Positions 1-7,826 of a DNA stretch of 39,262 bases are shown one piece after another. The position numbers were made by a program, and so were the translations under genes. The notes below the pieces were generated by a model that was not told the origin of the DNA, did no database searches, and worked only from the letters and a program-made list of their open reading frames with translations. The stretch is from an uncultured Prevotellaceae bacterium. GTDB taxonomy: Bacteria > Bacteroidota > Bacteroidia > Bacteroidales > Bacteroidaceae. Within the stretch, counting starts at the first letter, position 1. Each line of letters begins with the position of its first letter. The stretch lies in the NCBI GenBank assembly GCA_902780635.1, contig CACZGH010000033.1, positions 1 to 39,262 on the forward strand, read 5' to 3'.

Positions 1-60
1 GCGACCATAGATTTGACAGACCAAAAAGTTGTTGATTTCATCACCAACGGCTACGCATAA
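1..60 (+). CDS. 3' end of an unrecognised gene (partial)
   Basis: An open frame enters from the left edge and ends at a TAA at 58-60, giving a 19-residue C-terminus (ATIDLTDQKVVDFITNGYA). The frame is inferred only from it being open to the edge and reading as plausible protein. The tail is too short to assign a family. No clear hairpin terminator follows it. Confidence 0.5.
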   Translation, partial: ATIDLTDQKVVDFITNGYA

Positions 61-312
61 CCCTACAAAACTACTATCAGAAAATGAATAGCATTACCAT
101 ATGATTTGTTCGCTATTTTCTCTTATGACATCTTCTTTTCTTTCCCTTGAAGTCCATGATATTTAGTGATATGGTGACCCCAAATATCGGGTATTTGCCT
201 CTTGTCGAAAGTGAAATGCAATCTTCTGCAATATTTGAAAAGATGTAATGGTTGCACCACCTTTCAAAAGACCTCCATACCCACGAATTTGTGTCAGATT
301 TGTATCGTAAGG
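61..312. other. Non-coding stretch left of tRNA-Lys
   Basis: About 250 bases between the partial gene and the tRNA-Lys terminator. Overlapping open frames on both strands run into the tRNA and have no recognisable protein content, so I treat them as chance. I see no repeat, RNA gene or convincing promoter here. Confidence 0.4.
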
Positions 313-349
313 GTAAAAATAAAAGAGAGTCACATCTCTGTAACTCTCT
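313..349 (-). terminator. Intrinsic terminator of tRNA-Lys
   Basis: On the minus strand a 7-bp perfect stem (AGAGAGT / ACTCTCT, plus-strand arms 343-349 and 324-330) with a 12-base loop is followed by TTTATTTTT. It lies 10 bases after the encoded CCA of tRNA-Lys and fits a rho-independent terminator. Confidence 0.8.
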
Positions 350-358
350 CATTTTCAG

Positions 359-434
359 TGGTACACCCGCAGGGGTTCGAACCCTGGACACCCTGATTAA
401 GAGTCAGGTGCTCTACCAACTGAGCTACGGGTGC
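359..434 (-). tRNA. tRNA-Lys (anticodon CTT)
   Basis: The minus strand folds as a complete 76-base cloverleaf with an encoded CCA end (plus 359-361). The acceptor arm pairs GCACCCG with CGGGTGT. The D loop contains AGTTGGTAGA, the anticodon stem is CCTGA/TCAGG around the loop CTCTTAA (anticodon CTT), and the T arm carries GGTTCGAACCC. It decodes AAG lysine codons. It has its own promoter and terminator, so it appears to be a single-gene unit. Confidence 0.96.
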
Positions 435-481
435 ATGACATTGAGTTTTGGCAGATAGTGCCGTTTTCTCAAATGCGTGTG

Positions 482-513
482 CAAAGGTATGGCTTTTTTT
501 TTGAACAGCCAAA
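482..513 (-). promoter_or_regulatory. Bacteroidetes-type promoter of tRNA-Lys
   Basis: Minus strand: -33 TTTG (plus 510-513), a 20-base spacer, and -7 TACCTTTG (plus 482-489). Transcription would begin near 476, leaving a leader of about 41 bases before the tRNA. Confidence 0.75.
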
Positions 514-743
514 CTTTTTCCCGCTTTTTTTCGTATTGCCACATAAAATTCCCCTCATTCCGCCATTTTACTGGGAAAACAGGGGGATGAAGGGGGGTAA
601 TAATTAGTAATTTGTAATTTGTAATTAGTAATTAGTAGGAAGTGGTGAGAAGGTTGCAAGTAATTAGTAATTGATAATTAGTAATTAGTAGAGTAGAGAA
701 TACCCTGACAATCAACTCACCAACTCCTCAACTTAATCACCAA
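514..743. repeat. Intergenic AT-rich short repeats downstream of htpG
   Basis: About 230 bases without a gene. From 600 to about 695 the sequence consists of degenerate reiterations of GTAATTAGTAATT in two clusters. Nearer the htpG stop, 706-740 holds CAACTCACCAACTCCTCAAC-like units. A G/C-rich patch at 549-598 has facing C and G runs resembling a REP-like element. No protein or RNA gene is seen. Confidence 0.55.
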
Positions 744-2804
744 TCATTTAATCAACTCCACTGACCGTTTCAGGAATGCTGCAAGCCCTGCGCCCTTGAG
801 CATGCCATTCTGCAGCAGGGCGAGGTCGATGAGCTGATGGATGACATCATTGCCCTTGGCATAATCAGAGATGATCTGCTTCTTCTTGTCTTTCTGATCG
901 TTGACAGCTTTCTCGGTGGCAGCGAGGTCGTCCTTCTCTTCTTGTGTCACTTCTTCAGATTTCTTCTTGCCTTGTTCCTGACGCAACACAGCCAGACGGG
1001 CCTCCTGGCCTTTGATCTCGCTCAGCACAGGTTTCAGAGCCTCGGCGCATTGGGCGTTCTCGTCCTCCAGCACTTTCTTGATGAGTGGGTGGTCGCTGTT
1101 GAGCACCATGCTGTAGGAGTCGGGCATCTGTGCATAGAAAGCCATGCCGCTCTGGAAACGGCTCACATCCTTCATACGGCGCATGTACTCACTCTGAGTG
1201 ATGATGACAGGCTGTGAGGTCTCACCAAGAGGCTGCACCTCCACATAGAAGTCAGCTTTCTCGATAGCGGGTATCTGAGACTTGAAGGCTTGTGACAAGT
1301 TGTCAGTCTCATCGGCTGACAATTCCGTCTTCTTGCGGTCTTCCATCATGATGAGACGGTCGATGACGTCGCTGTCCACACGGGTGAAGCGGCTCTTCTC
1401 AAATTTCTGCTCCAGCATTGACACCATCGGCACATCCAGGTCGCCGTCAAGCAGCAGCACGCTGTAGCCTTTGCTCTTGGCCGACTCGATATAGGCGTAT
1501 TGCTCCTCGGTGTTGGTGGCATAGAGATACACCAGTTGGCCGTCCTTGTCGGTCTGGGTGTCTTTGATCAGTGTGCGGTATTCCTCAAAAGTGAAATACT
1601 TACCCTCCGTGTCTTTCATCAGAGAGAAGTCCTTGGCCCTGTCGTAGAAGTCTTCCTGTGACAACATACCATAGTTGATGAAGATCTTCAGGTCGTCCCA
1701 TTTCGACTCATAGTCCTTACGGTCTGATTTGAAGATGCTGTTCAGACGGTCGGCCACTTTCTTGGTGATGTAGGTGGAGATCTTCTTCACGTTGGCGTCA
1801 CTCTGCAAGTAGGAGCGGCTCACGTTCAGAGGGATGTCGGGAGAGTCGATCACACCATGGAGCAGGGTGAGAAACTCCGGTACGATACCCTCCACTTGGT
1901 CGGTGACGAATACCTGGTTGCAATAAAGCTGTATCTTGTTGCGCTGCAGCTCGATGTTCGACTTGATACGGGGGAAGTAGAGGATACCCGTCAGGTTGAA
2001 CGGGAAGTCCACGTTCAGGTGTATCCAGAACAGCGGCTCGTCGTGCATAGGATAGAGTTTGCGGTAGAACTCTTTGTAGTCTTCATCTTTCAGCGTACTC
2101 GGTGCCTTTGTCCACATCGGCTCGCTGTCATTGATGATGTTGTCCTCGTCGGTGTCCACCATCTTGCCGTCTTTCCACTCGCTTTTCTTGCCGAAAGCCA
2201 CAGGTACGGACATAAATTTGCAGTACTTGTTGAGCAGACCCTCAATCTTCTCTTTCTCAAGAAACTCCTTGCAGTCGTCGTCGATGTAAAGGATGATGTC
2301 GCTGCCGCGGTCTTCTTTCTTGGCTTCTACGATCTCAAACTCCGGACTGCCGTCACAACTCCATTTCACGGCCTGTGCGTCGTCGCGGTAGCTACGTGTC
2401 ACGATTTCCACTTTCTTGCTCACCATGAAGGCGCTGTAGAAACCTAAGCCAAAGTGTCCGATGATGGCATTGGCGTTGTCTTTATATTTGTCGAGGAAGT
2501 CGTTGACGCCCGAGAAAGCGATTTGGTTGATATACTTGTCTATCTCCTCTGCGGTCATACCGATTCCGCGGTCGCTGATGGTCAGCGTGCCTTTCTTCTT
2601 GTCGAGTTTCACCTGTACGGTCAGGTCGCCCAGCTCGCCTTTGAAGTCACCTTTCTCTTTCAGTGTCTTCAGTTTCTGTGTGGCATCCACTGCGTTGGAG
2701 ATCATCTCACGGAGGAAAATCTCATTGTCTGAATACAAGAACTTTTTGATGACGGGGAAAATATTCTCTGTCGTTACCCCAATGTTTCCTTTTTGTTTCT
2801 GCAT
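744..2804 (-). CDS. htpG: Chaperone protein HtpG (Hsp90 family)
   Basis: An ATP-dependent cytosolic Hsp90 chaperone. The N-terminal GHKL ATPase domain is clear: FLREMISNAVDA (Asn of motif I), then DRGIGM and GHFGLGFYSAFMV motifs. The middle domain (about residues 220-490) includes the conserved stretch PLNVSRSYLQSD, and the C-terminal dimerisation domain ends near residue 686. I chose the ATG at 2804 because MQKQKGNIGVTTENIF matches the usual start of Bacteroidales HtpG. The frame extends to another ATG at 2840, which would add 12 uncharacteristic residues. The gene stands alone on the minus strand and diverges from the sigma factor gene at 3111. I found no convincing promoter or terminator for it. 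Confidence 0.95.
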   Translation of the reverse strand: MQKQKGNIGVTTENIFPVIKKFLYSDNEIFLREMISNAVDATQKLKTLKEKGDFKGELGDLTVQVKLDKKKGTLTISDRGIGMTAEEIDKYINQIAFSGVNDFLDKYKDNANAIIGHFGLGFYSAFMVSKKVEIVTRSYRDDAQAVKWSCDGSPEFEIVEAKKEDRGSDIILYIDDDCKEFLEKEKIEGLLNKYCKFMSVPVAFGKKSEWKDGKMVDTDEDNIINDSEPMWTKAPSTLKDEDYKEFYRKLYPMHDEPLFWIHLNVDFPFNLTGILYFPRIKSNIELQRNKIQLYCNQVFVTDQVEGIVPEFLTLLHGVIDSPDIPLNVSRSYLQSDANVKKISTYITKKVADRLNSIFKSDRKDYESKWDDLKIFINYGMLSQEDFYDRAKDFSLMKDTEGKYFTFEEYRTLIKDTQTDKDGQLVYLYATNTEEQYAYIESAKSKGYSVLLLDGDLDVPMVSMLEQKFEKSRFTRVDSDVIDRLIMMEDRKKTELSADETDNLSQAFKSQIPAIEKADFYVEVQPLGETSQPVIITQSEYMRRMKDVSRFQSGMAFYAQMPDSYSMVLNSDHPLIKKVLEDENAQCAEALKPVLSEIKGQEARLAVLRQEQGKKKSEEVTQEEKDDLAATEKAVNDQKDKKKQIISDYAKGNDVIHQLIDLALLQNGMLKGAGLAAFLKRSVELIK

Positions 2805-2969
2805 AATGTGATGATTTAAATATTCTATTTTTTCCATCAATTCTGCAAATTCCGTGCCAAGACGGATTTTTCATGTTTTTCCAGTTGCCACCTGCCGCTG
2901 ATTTCGAAGTGCCAACGACGAATTATGATTTTTTAATATTTGAACGAGGGGCGTATCACTTTTTTTTCT

Positions 2970-2977
2970 TAACTTTG
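2970..2977 (+). promoter_or_regulatory. Possible -7 element for the ECF sigma gene
   Basis: TAACTTTG matches the Bacteroidetes -7 consensus TAnnTTTG. The nearest upstream TTTG (2939-2942) is 27 bases away instead of 19-20, so the -33 element is doubtful. If used, the leader before 3111 would be about 125 bases. Confidence 0.35.
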
Positions 2978-3110
2978 CCACTCAAATAGGCATATCCGTT
3001 TTCTGCTTTGATGCCATTTATTGGACACATGCAGACATTTGGGTATTGCAATATGACAAACACGCGCGTTCAGTACCTCAGCTGGTATCATCTTTTATAG
3101 TCAAAGAAAT

Positions 3111-3638
3111 ATGGAGGGAAAACTCGTTTTTCATTCATCTATAGGATATGAGGCCGTGACTGAGTATTATTCTTCGCATTATGAGGAGATCAAGGCTTTT
3201 GTGTTGAAGAGACTCTCGTGTGAGGAAGATGCTGAGGATATCGTACAGAATGTGTTTCTGCGTATCCTTTCTTCAGGGAAAATGATCACAGAGACCACAT
3301 TGCCATGTCTGGTATACACTGTGACCAGGAATCTACTGTATGATTATTGGCGGCACCGCAGGTCGGTAGACGAATACGAGCACTATCTGTGCAAAAGTTT
3401 CGACACCTATGGCGACATGGAGTCTGTCTACTCAGCCCAGGAAATGACCGAGCTCTTGGAAAAAGGCATAGCAAGGCTGAGCAACTCGCATCAGATGATA
3501 TATCGGATGAATGTGTATGAGGGGATGAAAGTGTCAGAGATATCTGACAAACTCTCTCTTAAATACAAAAGTGTGGAAAACAGACTCGGTGCGGCACGCC
3601 GCAATATAAGGGAGTATATGAGCAGAATGCTCGCATAA
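3111..3638 (+). CDS. RNA polymerase ECF sigma factor, solitary
   Basis: A 175-residue group 4 (ECF) sigma-70 factor that would redirect RNA polymerase to a dedicated regulon. Region 2 spans about residues 15-85, with CEEDAEDIVQNVFLRIL and a DNA-melting/-10 recognition part around VTRNLLYDYWRHRR. Region 4 spans about residues 115-172, with a helix-turn-helix around VSEISDKLSLKYKSVENRL. No FecR-type anti-sigma gene or SusC/TonB gene sits next to it. The next gene is pepD on the opposite strand, and a strong terminator closes the unit at 3697. Its target and partner are therefore not visible in this window. Confidence 0.88.
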   Translation: MEGKLVFHSSIGYEAVTEYYSSHYEEIKAFVLKRLSCEEDAEDIVQNVFLRILSSGKMITETTLPCLVYTVTRNLLYDYWRHRRSVDEYEHYLCKSFDTYGDMESVYSAQEMTELLEKGIARLSNSHQMIYRMNVYEGMKVSEISDKLSLKYKSVENRLGAARRNIREYMSRMLA

Positions 3639-3696
3639 ATATTAGAAGCAATATAGAGACATCATAAATTCAATAGGTAGTTTTTTAAAAGGTTGG

Positions 3697-3739
3697 CCCT
3701 GGCATCAGTAGTGATACTATCTGCCAGGGCATTTTTTTA
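3697..3739 (+). terminator. Intrinsic terminator after the sigma factor gene
   Basis: A 9-bp perfect stem, GCCCTGGCA (3697-3705) with TGCCAGGGC (3723-3731), is followed by a run of seven T. The loop contains a second small inverted pair (AGT/ACT). It ends the sigma unit. Confidence 0.88.
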
Positions 3740-3830
3740 CTAGAGGTAAGAGGTGAGTTGTAAGAGGTGAGAGAATAGTCTTGCAAACAACTTGTCTACT
3801 CGTCTACTCGTCAACTCGTCCACTTATCAA
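3740..3830. repeat. Short tandem units next to the pepD stop
   Basis: Two kinds of short reiterations fill this gap: AAGAGGTGAG-like units at 3747-3772, and CGTCTACT / CGTCAACT / CGTCCACT-like 8-10 base units at 3795-3830. The second set abuts the pepD stop codon. On the minus strand it reads as the GACGAGTTGA-type reiteration. Confidence 0.6.
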
Positions 3831-5285
3831 CTAACACGGAACCTTCTTCAGGATCTCAAGCAGGTGGTCCCATACCATCTGGACGGTCGGGATGTGCAGA
3901 CGCTCGTCGGGGGAGTGTACGCCACGAAGCGTGGGGCCAAACGACACCATGTCCATACCAGGATAGCGCTCTGAGAACAGACCACACTCCAGACCTGCAT
4001 GGATGCCAAGCACCTTGGGCTCCTTCTTGAACAACTCGCGGTAGGTCTCCACCACAATCTTGGTCAAATCGCTGTTGGGATTCATCTTCCAGGCGGGATA
4101 GCCGTCGCTCTGGATCACTTCTGCGCCTGCCAACTGGAAGAGGGCCTTCACCGTGTTGGCCATGTTGCGCAGGTTGCTCATCACGTTGGAACGCTGACTT
4201 GCTACCACACACAGGGCACCGTCTTTGATCTGCACACTGGCCACATTGCTGCTCGTCTCCACCAGCCATGAGATCTCCTCATCCTGACACATGGAGAAGA
4301 CACCATTGTCGAGTGCTTGCATAGCACGGATGAAAGCTGTGGACATGGGGGCAGGGAAGACAGCCTCGGGGGCAGTACTCTCCATCGCAAACTCCATGGC
4401 GGTGTCGGTGACGTGGAACTCCTCCTCTACCTCGCTGCAGAAGATATTCCAGTCTGCACGCACTTCTTCTTTCTTGTCTGCGGGTACAGCGAATACGATG
4501 ACGCCGTCTCTGGGGATGGCATTGTGAAGCTTGCCGGATTCAAAACGAGCCAGGCGCACGCCATATTTCTCTTGTGTCGTGTAAAGGAAACGTGAGAGAA
4601 TCTTGATGGCGTTGGCGCGCTTCTTGTTGATATCATCGCCAGAGTGGCCACCGGTCAGACCCTTTACGGATGCCTTGAGGAAGAACAGACCTTCGGGGGC
4701 TGCCTCATAGGTGAAGGGGAAACGGGCCTGGGTGGTGATGCCGCCAGCGCACGACACGAAGATCTGGCCTTCGTCTTCTGAATCGAGGTTGATGAGCATA
4801 TCGCCAGACATAAATCCTGCCTGAAGACCAAAAGCGCCGGTCAGTCCTGTCTCCTCGTCACGGGTGAAAAGACATTCAATCGGTCCGTGCTCGATGTCAT
4901 TGCTGTCGAGAATGGCCAGTTCGATGGCGACACCGATGCCGTCATCAGCGCCCAGGGTGGTGCCCTTTGCTTTCAGCCACTCACCATCAACGTAGGTTTG
5001 GATGGGGTCATTCAGGAAGTCAAACTCTATGTCCACCAGTTTGTCGCATACCATGTCCATGTGGCTCTGCAACACTACAGTCTTACGGTTCTCAAAACCA
5101 GGGGTGGCTCCTTTCTTGATGAGCACATTGCCTGTCTCGTCCACTTTGGTCTCCAGGCCACGGCTCTTGCCAAACTCCACGAGATAGTCGATCATCCGCT
5201 CCTCATGCTTTGACGGGCGGGGTATCGAGTTGATCTTAGCAAATTGGTCAAAAACACATTTCGGTGTCAGCTCTGCATTTTTCAT
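3831..5285 (-). CDS. pepD: Aminoacyl-histidine dipeptidase PepD (M20 family)
   Basis: A 484-residue cytosolic metallo-dipeptidase of the M20C type (Xaa-His dipeptidase, carnosinase-like) that hydrolyses dipeptides. The di-zinc motifs are visible: SHMDMV (His75, Asp77), LGADDGIGVA (metal-bridging Asp114/115), the general-base pair in RDEETGLTG (Glu144/145), NLDSEDEG (Asp168), and a late metal histidine in LGIHAGLECG. The lid/dimerisation domain lies in the middle (about 190-390). Length is normal for the family. The start MKNAELTPKCVFDQF is the only sensible ATG. It is a single-gene unit convergent with the sigma factor gene. Confidence 0.93.
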   Translation of the reverse strand: MKNAELTPKCVFDQFAKINSIPRPSKHEERMIDYLVEFGKSRGLETKVDETGNVLIKKGATPGFENRKTVVLQSHMDMVCDKLVDIEFDFLNDPIQTYVDGEWLKAKGTTLGADDGIGVAIELAILDSNDIEHGPIECLFTRDEETGLTGAFGLQAGFMSGDMLINLDSEDEGQIFVSCAGGITTQARFPFTYEAAPEGLFFLKASVKGLTGGHSGDDINKKRANAIKILSRFLYTTQEKYGVRLARFESGKLHNAIPRDGVIVFAVPADKKEEVRADWNIFCSEVEEEFHVTDTAMEFAMESTAPEAVFPAPMSTAFIRAMQALDNGVFSMCQDEEISWLVETSSNVASVQIKDGALCVVASQRSNVMSNLRNMANTVKALFQLAGAEVIQSDGYPAWKMNPNSDLTKIVVETYRELFKKEPKVLGIHAGLECGLFSERYPGMDMVSFGPTLRGVHSPDERLHIPTVQMVWDHLLEILKKVPC

Positions 5286-5359
5286 ATCTTCTTTTTTTAT
5301 TGATTGGTGTGAATATTTACGCTTCGATTTGCAAAAAAACTAAAAACTTGCTTTTTTAT

Positions 5360-5390
5360 TTTGTTTTGCCACGAGATTGCACTATCTTTG
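5360..5390 (+). promoter_or_regulatory. Promoter of the small membrane protein/OmpH-like unit
   Basis: TTTG (5360-5363), a 19-base spacer and TATCTTTG (5383-5390) match the Bacteroidetes consensus exactly. Transcription would start near 5397, about 74 bases before the first ATG at 5471. Confidence 0.85.
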
Positions 5391-5420
5391 CATTTCAAAC
5401 GACAAAGATACACAAAATAT

Positions 5421-5439
5421 ATTCGCTTGCCAAGCGAAT
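5421..5439 (+). promoter_or_regulatory. Inverted repeat in the 5' leader
   Basis: A perfect inverted repeat, ATTCGCTTG-C-CAAGCGAAT, with 9-base arms and a single central base, lies about 25 bases after the predicted transcription start. It could be an operator for a dimeric regulator or form a hairpin in the leader RNA. The one-base centre favours a protein-binding site over a stable RNA loop. Confidence 0.5.
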
Positions 5440-5470
5440 GGCATAAAAATCATGCGCTGAACAAATAAAT

Positions 5471-5683
5471 ATGTTAAAAATACTTCTTGTCACATTGGCC
5501 ATCCTTGCCATCGCTATGCTGCTGCTTAGTGTAAAAGTGATATTCAAAAAAAATGGACACTTTGAGTCACAGCATATCCACGACAGCAAGGCCATGCGAG
5601 ACAGAGGCATACATTGTGTCATGGATCAGGACAGGGAGCAGCGCACACGCCAATCCAAAGTGAAGGAAAGAGTATATAAATAA
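5471..5683 (+). CDS. Small single-pass membrane protein
   Basis: A 70-residue protein with one hydrophobic segment at residues 3-25 (KILLVTLAILAIAMLLLSVKVI), then a polar tail rich in His, Asp, Glu and Arg (residues 27-70) with a lone Cys in RGIHCVMD. It resembles the small 'membrane or secreted' proteins annotated in Bacteroidales. I know no function for it. It sits directly after an excellent promoter and 29 bases before the OmpH-like gene, so the two are probably co-transcribed. The well-placed promoter supports it as a real gene rather than a chance frame. Confidence 0.7.
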   Translation: MLKILLVTLAILAIAMLLLSVKVIFKKNGHFESQHIHDSKAMRDRGIHCVMDQDREQRTRQSKVKERVYK

Positions 5684-5712
5684 AATATGTGATAATTATC
5701 TTTTTAACAGAA

Positions 5713-6336
5713 ATGACAACAAAAAAATCGATTCGTACTTTGGCTGTGGCAGCAATGGCGATGATCGCTATGTCTGCATGCCAGGATGCCAACAAAATGG
5801 ACAACGCACCCGCAGCCGCCGCACCGGCACAGGGCAGCACCACACTGAAAATAGCATACGTGGAGGTCGACTCCATCATGACGCAGTATAATTTCTGCAA
5901 GGAATATCAGAAAATACTGGAGAAGAGAGGGACGAACATACAAAATGCGCTCAGTTCACAGGAGCAGAACTTGCAAAAAGCCGCACAGAACTTCCAGAAC
6001 AAGCTTCAGAACAATGGTTTCTCAAGCCGTGCTGAGGCTGAGAGCCAGCAGGCTGCCATCCAGAGACAGCAGGAGCAGTATCTCGCATCACGCGACCGTC
6101 TGGCTGCTGAACTGCAGTCACAGACAGAGAAATTCAACGAGGCATTGCACGACAGTCTGGAGCACTTCCTCGCCCAATACAACAAAGACAAGAAATTCTC
6201 TATGATCCTCACCAAGCAGGGCGACAATATCCTTCTGGCCGACAAGTCGATGGACATCACCGCTGAGGTGGTCGCTGGTCTCAACAAGGCTTATAAGTCA
6301 AAGCCCATCACCGAGACCAAGGAAGAGAAGAAATAA
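5713..6336 (+). CDS. OmpH/Skp-family lipoprotein
   Basis: A 207-residue exported protein. MTTKKSIRTLAVAAMAMIAMSAC is a lipoprotein signal with the lipidated Cys at residue 23, followed by an Ala/Pro-rich linker. The rest looks like the OmpH/Skp periplasmic chaperone fold: a short beta segment (LKIAYVEVDSIM), a long Gln/Glu/Ala-rich coiled coil (about residues 60-150), and a C-terminal return (KFSMILTKQGDNILLADKSMDIT). Skp proteins hold outer-membrane proteins in the periplasm; here lipidation would tether it to a membrane. The ATG at 5713 is preferred over an in-frame ATG at 5689 because it begins the signal peptide. A terminator follows at 6369. Confidence 0.85.
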   Translation: MTTKKSIRTLAVAAMAMIAMSACQDANKMDNAPAAAAPAQGSTTLKIAYVEVDSIMTQYNFCKEYQKILEKRGTNIQNALSSQEQNLQKAAQNFQNKLQNNGFSSRAEAESQQAAIQRQQEQYLASRDRLAAELQSQTEKFNEALHDSLEHFLAQYNKDKKFSMILTKQGDNILLADKSMDITAEVVAGLNKAYKSKPITETKEEKK

Positions 6337-6368
6337 TAGGGTGTATACGCACACCATATCTATCGACC

Positions 6369-6397
6369 AAAGGCAGACTCTATGGAGCCTGCCTTTT
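6369..6397 (+). terminator. Intrinsic terminator after the OmpH-like gene
   Basis: AAAGGCAG (6369-6376) pairs with CTGCCTTT (6389-6396), and the second arm ends in a T run. It lies 33 bases after the stop at 6336. Confidence 0.75.
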
Positions 6398-6455
6398 ATC
6401 TGACAATTCACCATCCCTTTTTTATTACAAAACACACCTTATAGAGGTATACAGC

Positions 6456-7088
6456 ATGAGAAGAAAGGAGAGATACCAATACCTGCTCGACTATTTCAGA
6501 AGGGAAATGCCGGAGGTGACCACCGAACTGCATTTCGTTTCGCCGTTTCAGTTGCTCGTGGCCACCATCCTGAGCGCACAGTGTACCGACAAAAGAGTCA
6601 ATGAGGTCACACCGCCTCTCTTTGAGAAATATCCTGATGCCAAGGCGATGGCTGAGGCTGAGGAGCATGAGGTCTTTGAGTATGTGCGCAGCGTGTCATA
6701 CCCCAACTCCAAGGCACGCCACCTGGTGGAGATGGCCAGGATGCTCGTCAATGACTTCCAAGGGGAAGTGCCCTCCGACGCGGATGACTTGGTCAAACTG
6801 CCGGGTGTGGGAAGGAAGACAGCCAACGTGGTGCAGGCGGTGGCTTTCGGAAAGGCCACCATGGCCGTTGACACGCATGTCTTCAGGGTCAGTCACAGGA
6901 TGGGGCTGGTGCCTCGCGATGCCAATACACCTTACAAGGTGGAGCAATACCTCATCCAAAACATCCCTGAGGCTGACATCCCCAAGGCGCATCACTGGCT
7001 CCTCCTTCATGGCAGATATGTATGCACCAGCCGTGCTCCCCATTGCCACCAGTGCGACTTCTCCTCCATCTGCCCCAAAATCCTCTGA
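6456..7088 (+). CDS. nth: Endonuclease III (DNA glycosylase/AP lyase)
   Basis: A 210-residue base-excision repair enzyme that removes oxidised pyrimidines and cleaves the abasic site. The helix-hairpin-helix motif LPGVGRKTANVV carries the catalytic Lys121, and the catalytic Asp139 lies in AVDTHVFRVSHRMGL. The 4Fe-4S cluster ligands are Cys190, Cys197, Cys200 and Cys206 (C-x6-C-x2-C-x5-C), close to the C-terminus as usual. Length is typical. It is followed after 36 bases by the DUF2461 gene, so the pair may share a transcript. Confidence 0.96.
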   Translation: MRRKERYQYLLDYFRREMPEVTTELHFVSPFQLLVATILSAQCTDKRVNEVTPPLFEKYPDAKAMAEAEEHEVFEYVRSVSYPNSKARHLVEMARMLVNDFQGEVPSDADDLVKLPGVGRKTANVVQAVAFGKATMAVDTHVFRVSHRMGLVPRDANTPYKVEQYLIQNIPEADIPKAHHWLLLHGRYVCTSRAPHCHQCDFSSICPKIL

Positions 7089-7124
7089 TTACAAAAAAAG
7101 GAGCCTCCCCTAAAACCTCCCACC

Positions 7125-7823
7125 ATGACCCCCAAAAAGATCCTTTCCTTCCTCACCGCTGTCTCTGCCAATAACAACCGCCCCTGGTTTCAGGAGCACA
7201 AGGCAGAATATCTCGCCGCCAAAGAAGATTTTGAGGCGGGCATCGCACAAGCCATCACACGCATTGCCGCTTTCGACCCTTCGATAGCCCACATCACTTT
7301 GCGTGACGCCACTTATCGTTTCTACCGTGACACTCGTTTCTCTCCCGACAAGTCACCCTATAAGCGGCACCTGGTGGCATATGTTGCCGCCCATGGCAAG
7401 AAAGCGCTCCATGGAGGCTATTATATCCATTTGGAACCCGGGCATTGCATGTTGGCATGCGGCTCCTACTATCTCCCGACACCCATCCTCACCGCCTGTC
7501 GCAACGAGATCATGGCCAATGAGGAGGAGTGGCTCAGGTGTGTCAGAAATGAGGATTTCCTGCGCATCTTTGGCACGCCAGGTGGCGATTTCGACCAGAG
7601 CCAGCGTGGCTTCGGACTTGAAATGCTGAAAACCTGTCCGGCAGGATTCCCCAAAGACTACAAGTATATCGAATACCTGCGCATGAAAAACTACTGTTGT
7701 TGGACCACTGTCAGCGACGATTTCTTTGAGGGTGACCAGTGGCTCGAACCGATGGCTCACGTCTTCTCCACCGCCAAACCCATGATGGATTTCATGAACC
7801 GTGTCATCGATGATTATGAATGA
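7125..7823 (+). CDS. DUF2461-family protein
   Basis: A 232-residue cytosolic protein of the DUF2461/TIGR02453 family. Characteristic parts are the N-terminal FLTAVSANNNRPWFQEHKAEY, then RDTRFSPDKSPYKRHLVAY and GGYYIHLEPGHCMLACGSYY. No biochemical function is established for the family as far as I know. Members are widespread single-domain proteins of about this size. There are no membrane segments or signal peptide. It lies immediately after nth on the same strand. The next gene downstream is convergent, only 3 bases away stop to stop. Confidence 0.9.
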   Translation: MTPKKILSFLTAVSANNNRPWFQEHKAEYLAAKEDFEAGIAQAITRIAAFDPSIAHITLRDATYRFYRDTRFSPDKSPYKRHLVAYVAAHGKKALHGGYYIHLEPGHCMLACGSYYLPTPILTACRNEIMANEEEWLRCVRNEDFLRIFGTPGGDFDQSQRGFGLEMLKTCPAGFPKDYKYIEYLRMKNYCCWTTVSDDFFEGDQWLEPMAHVFSTAKPMMDFMNRVIDDYE

Positions 7824-7826
7824 TTA

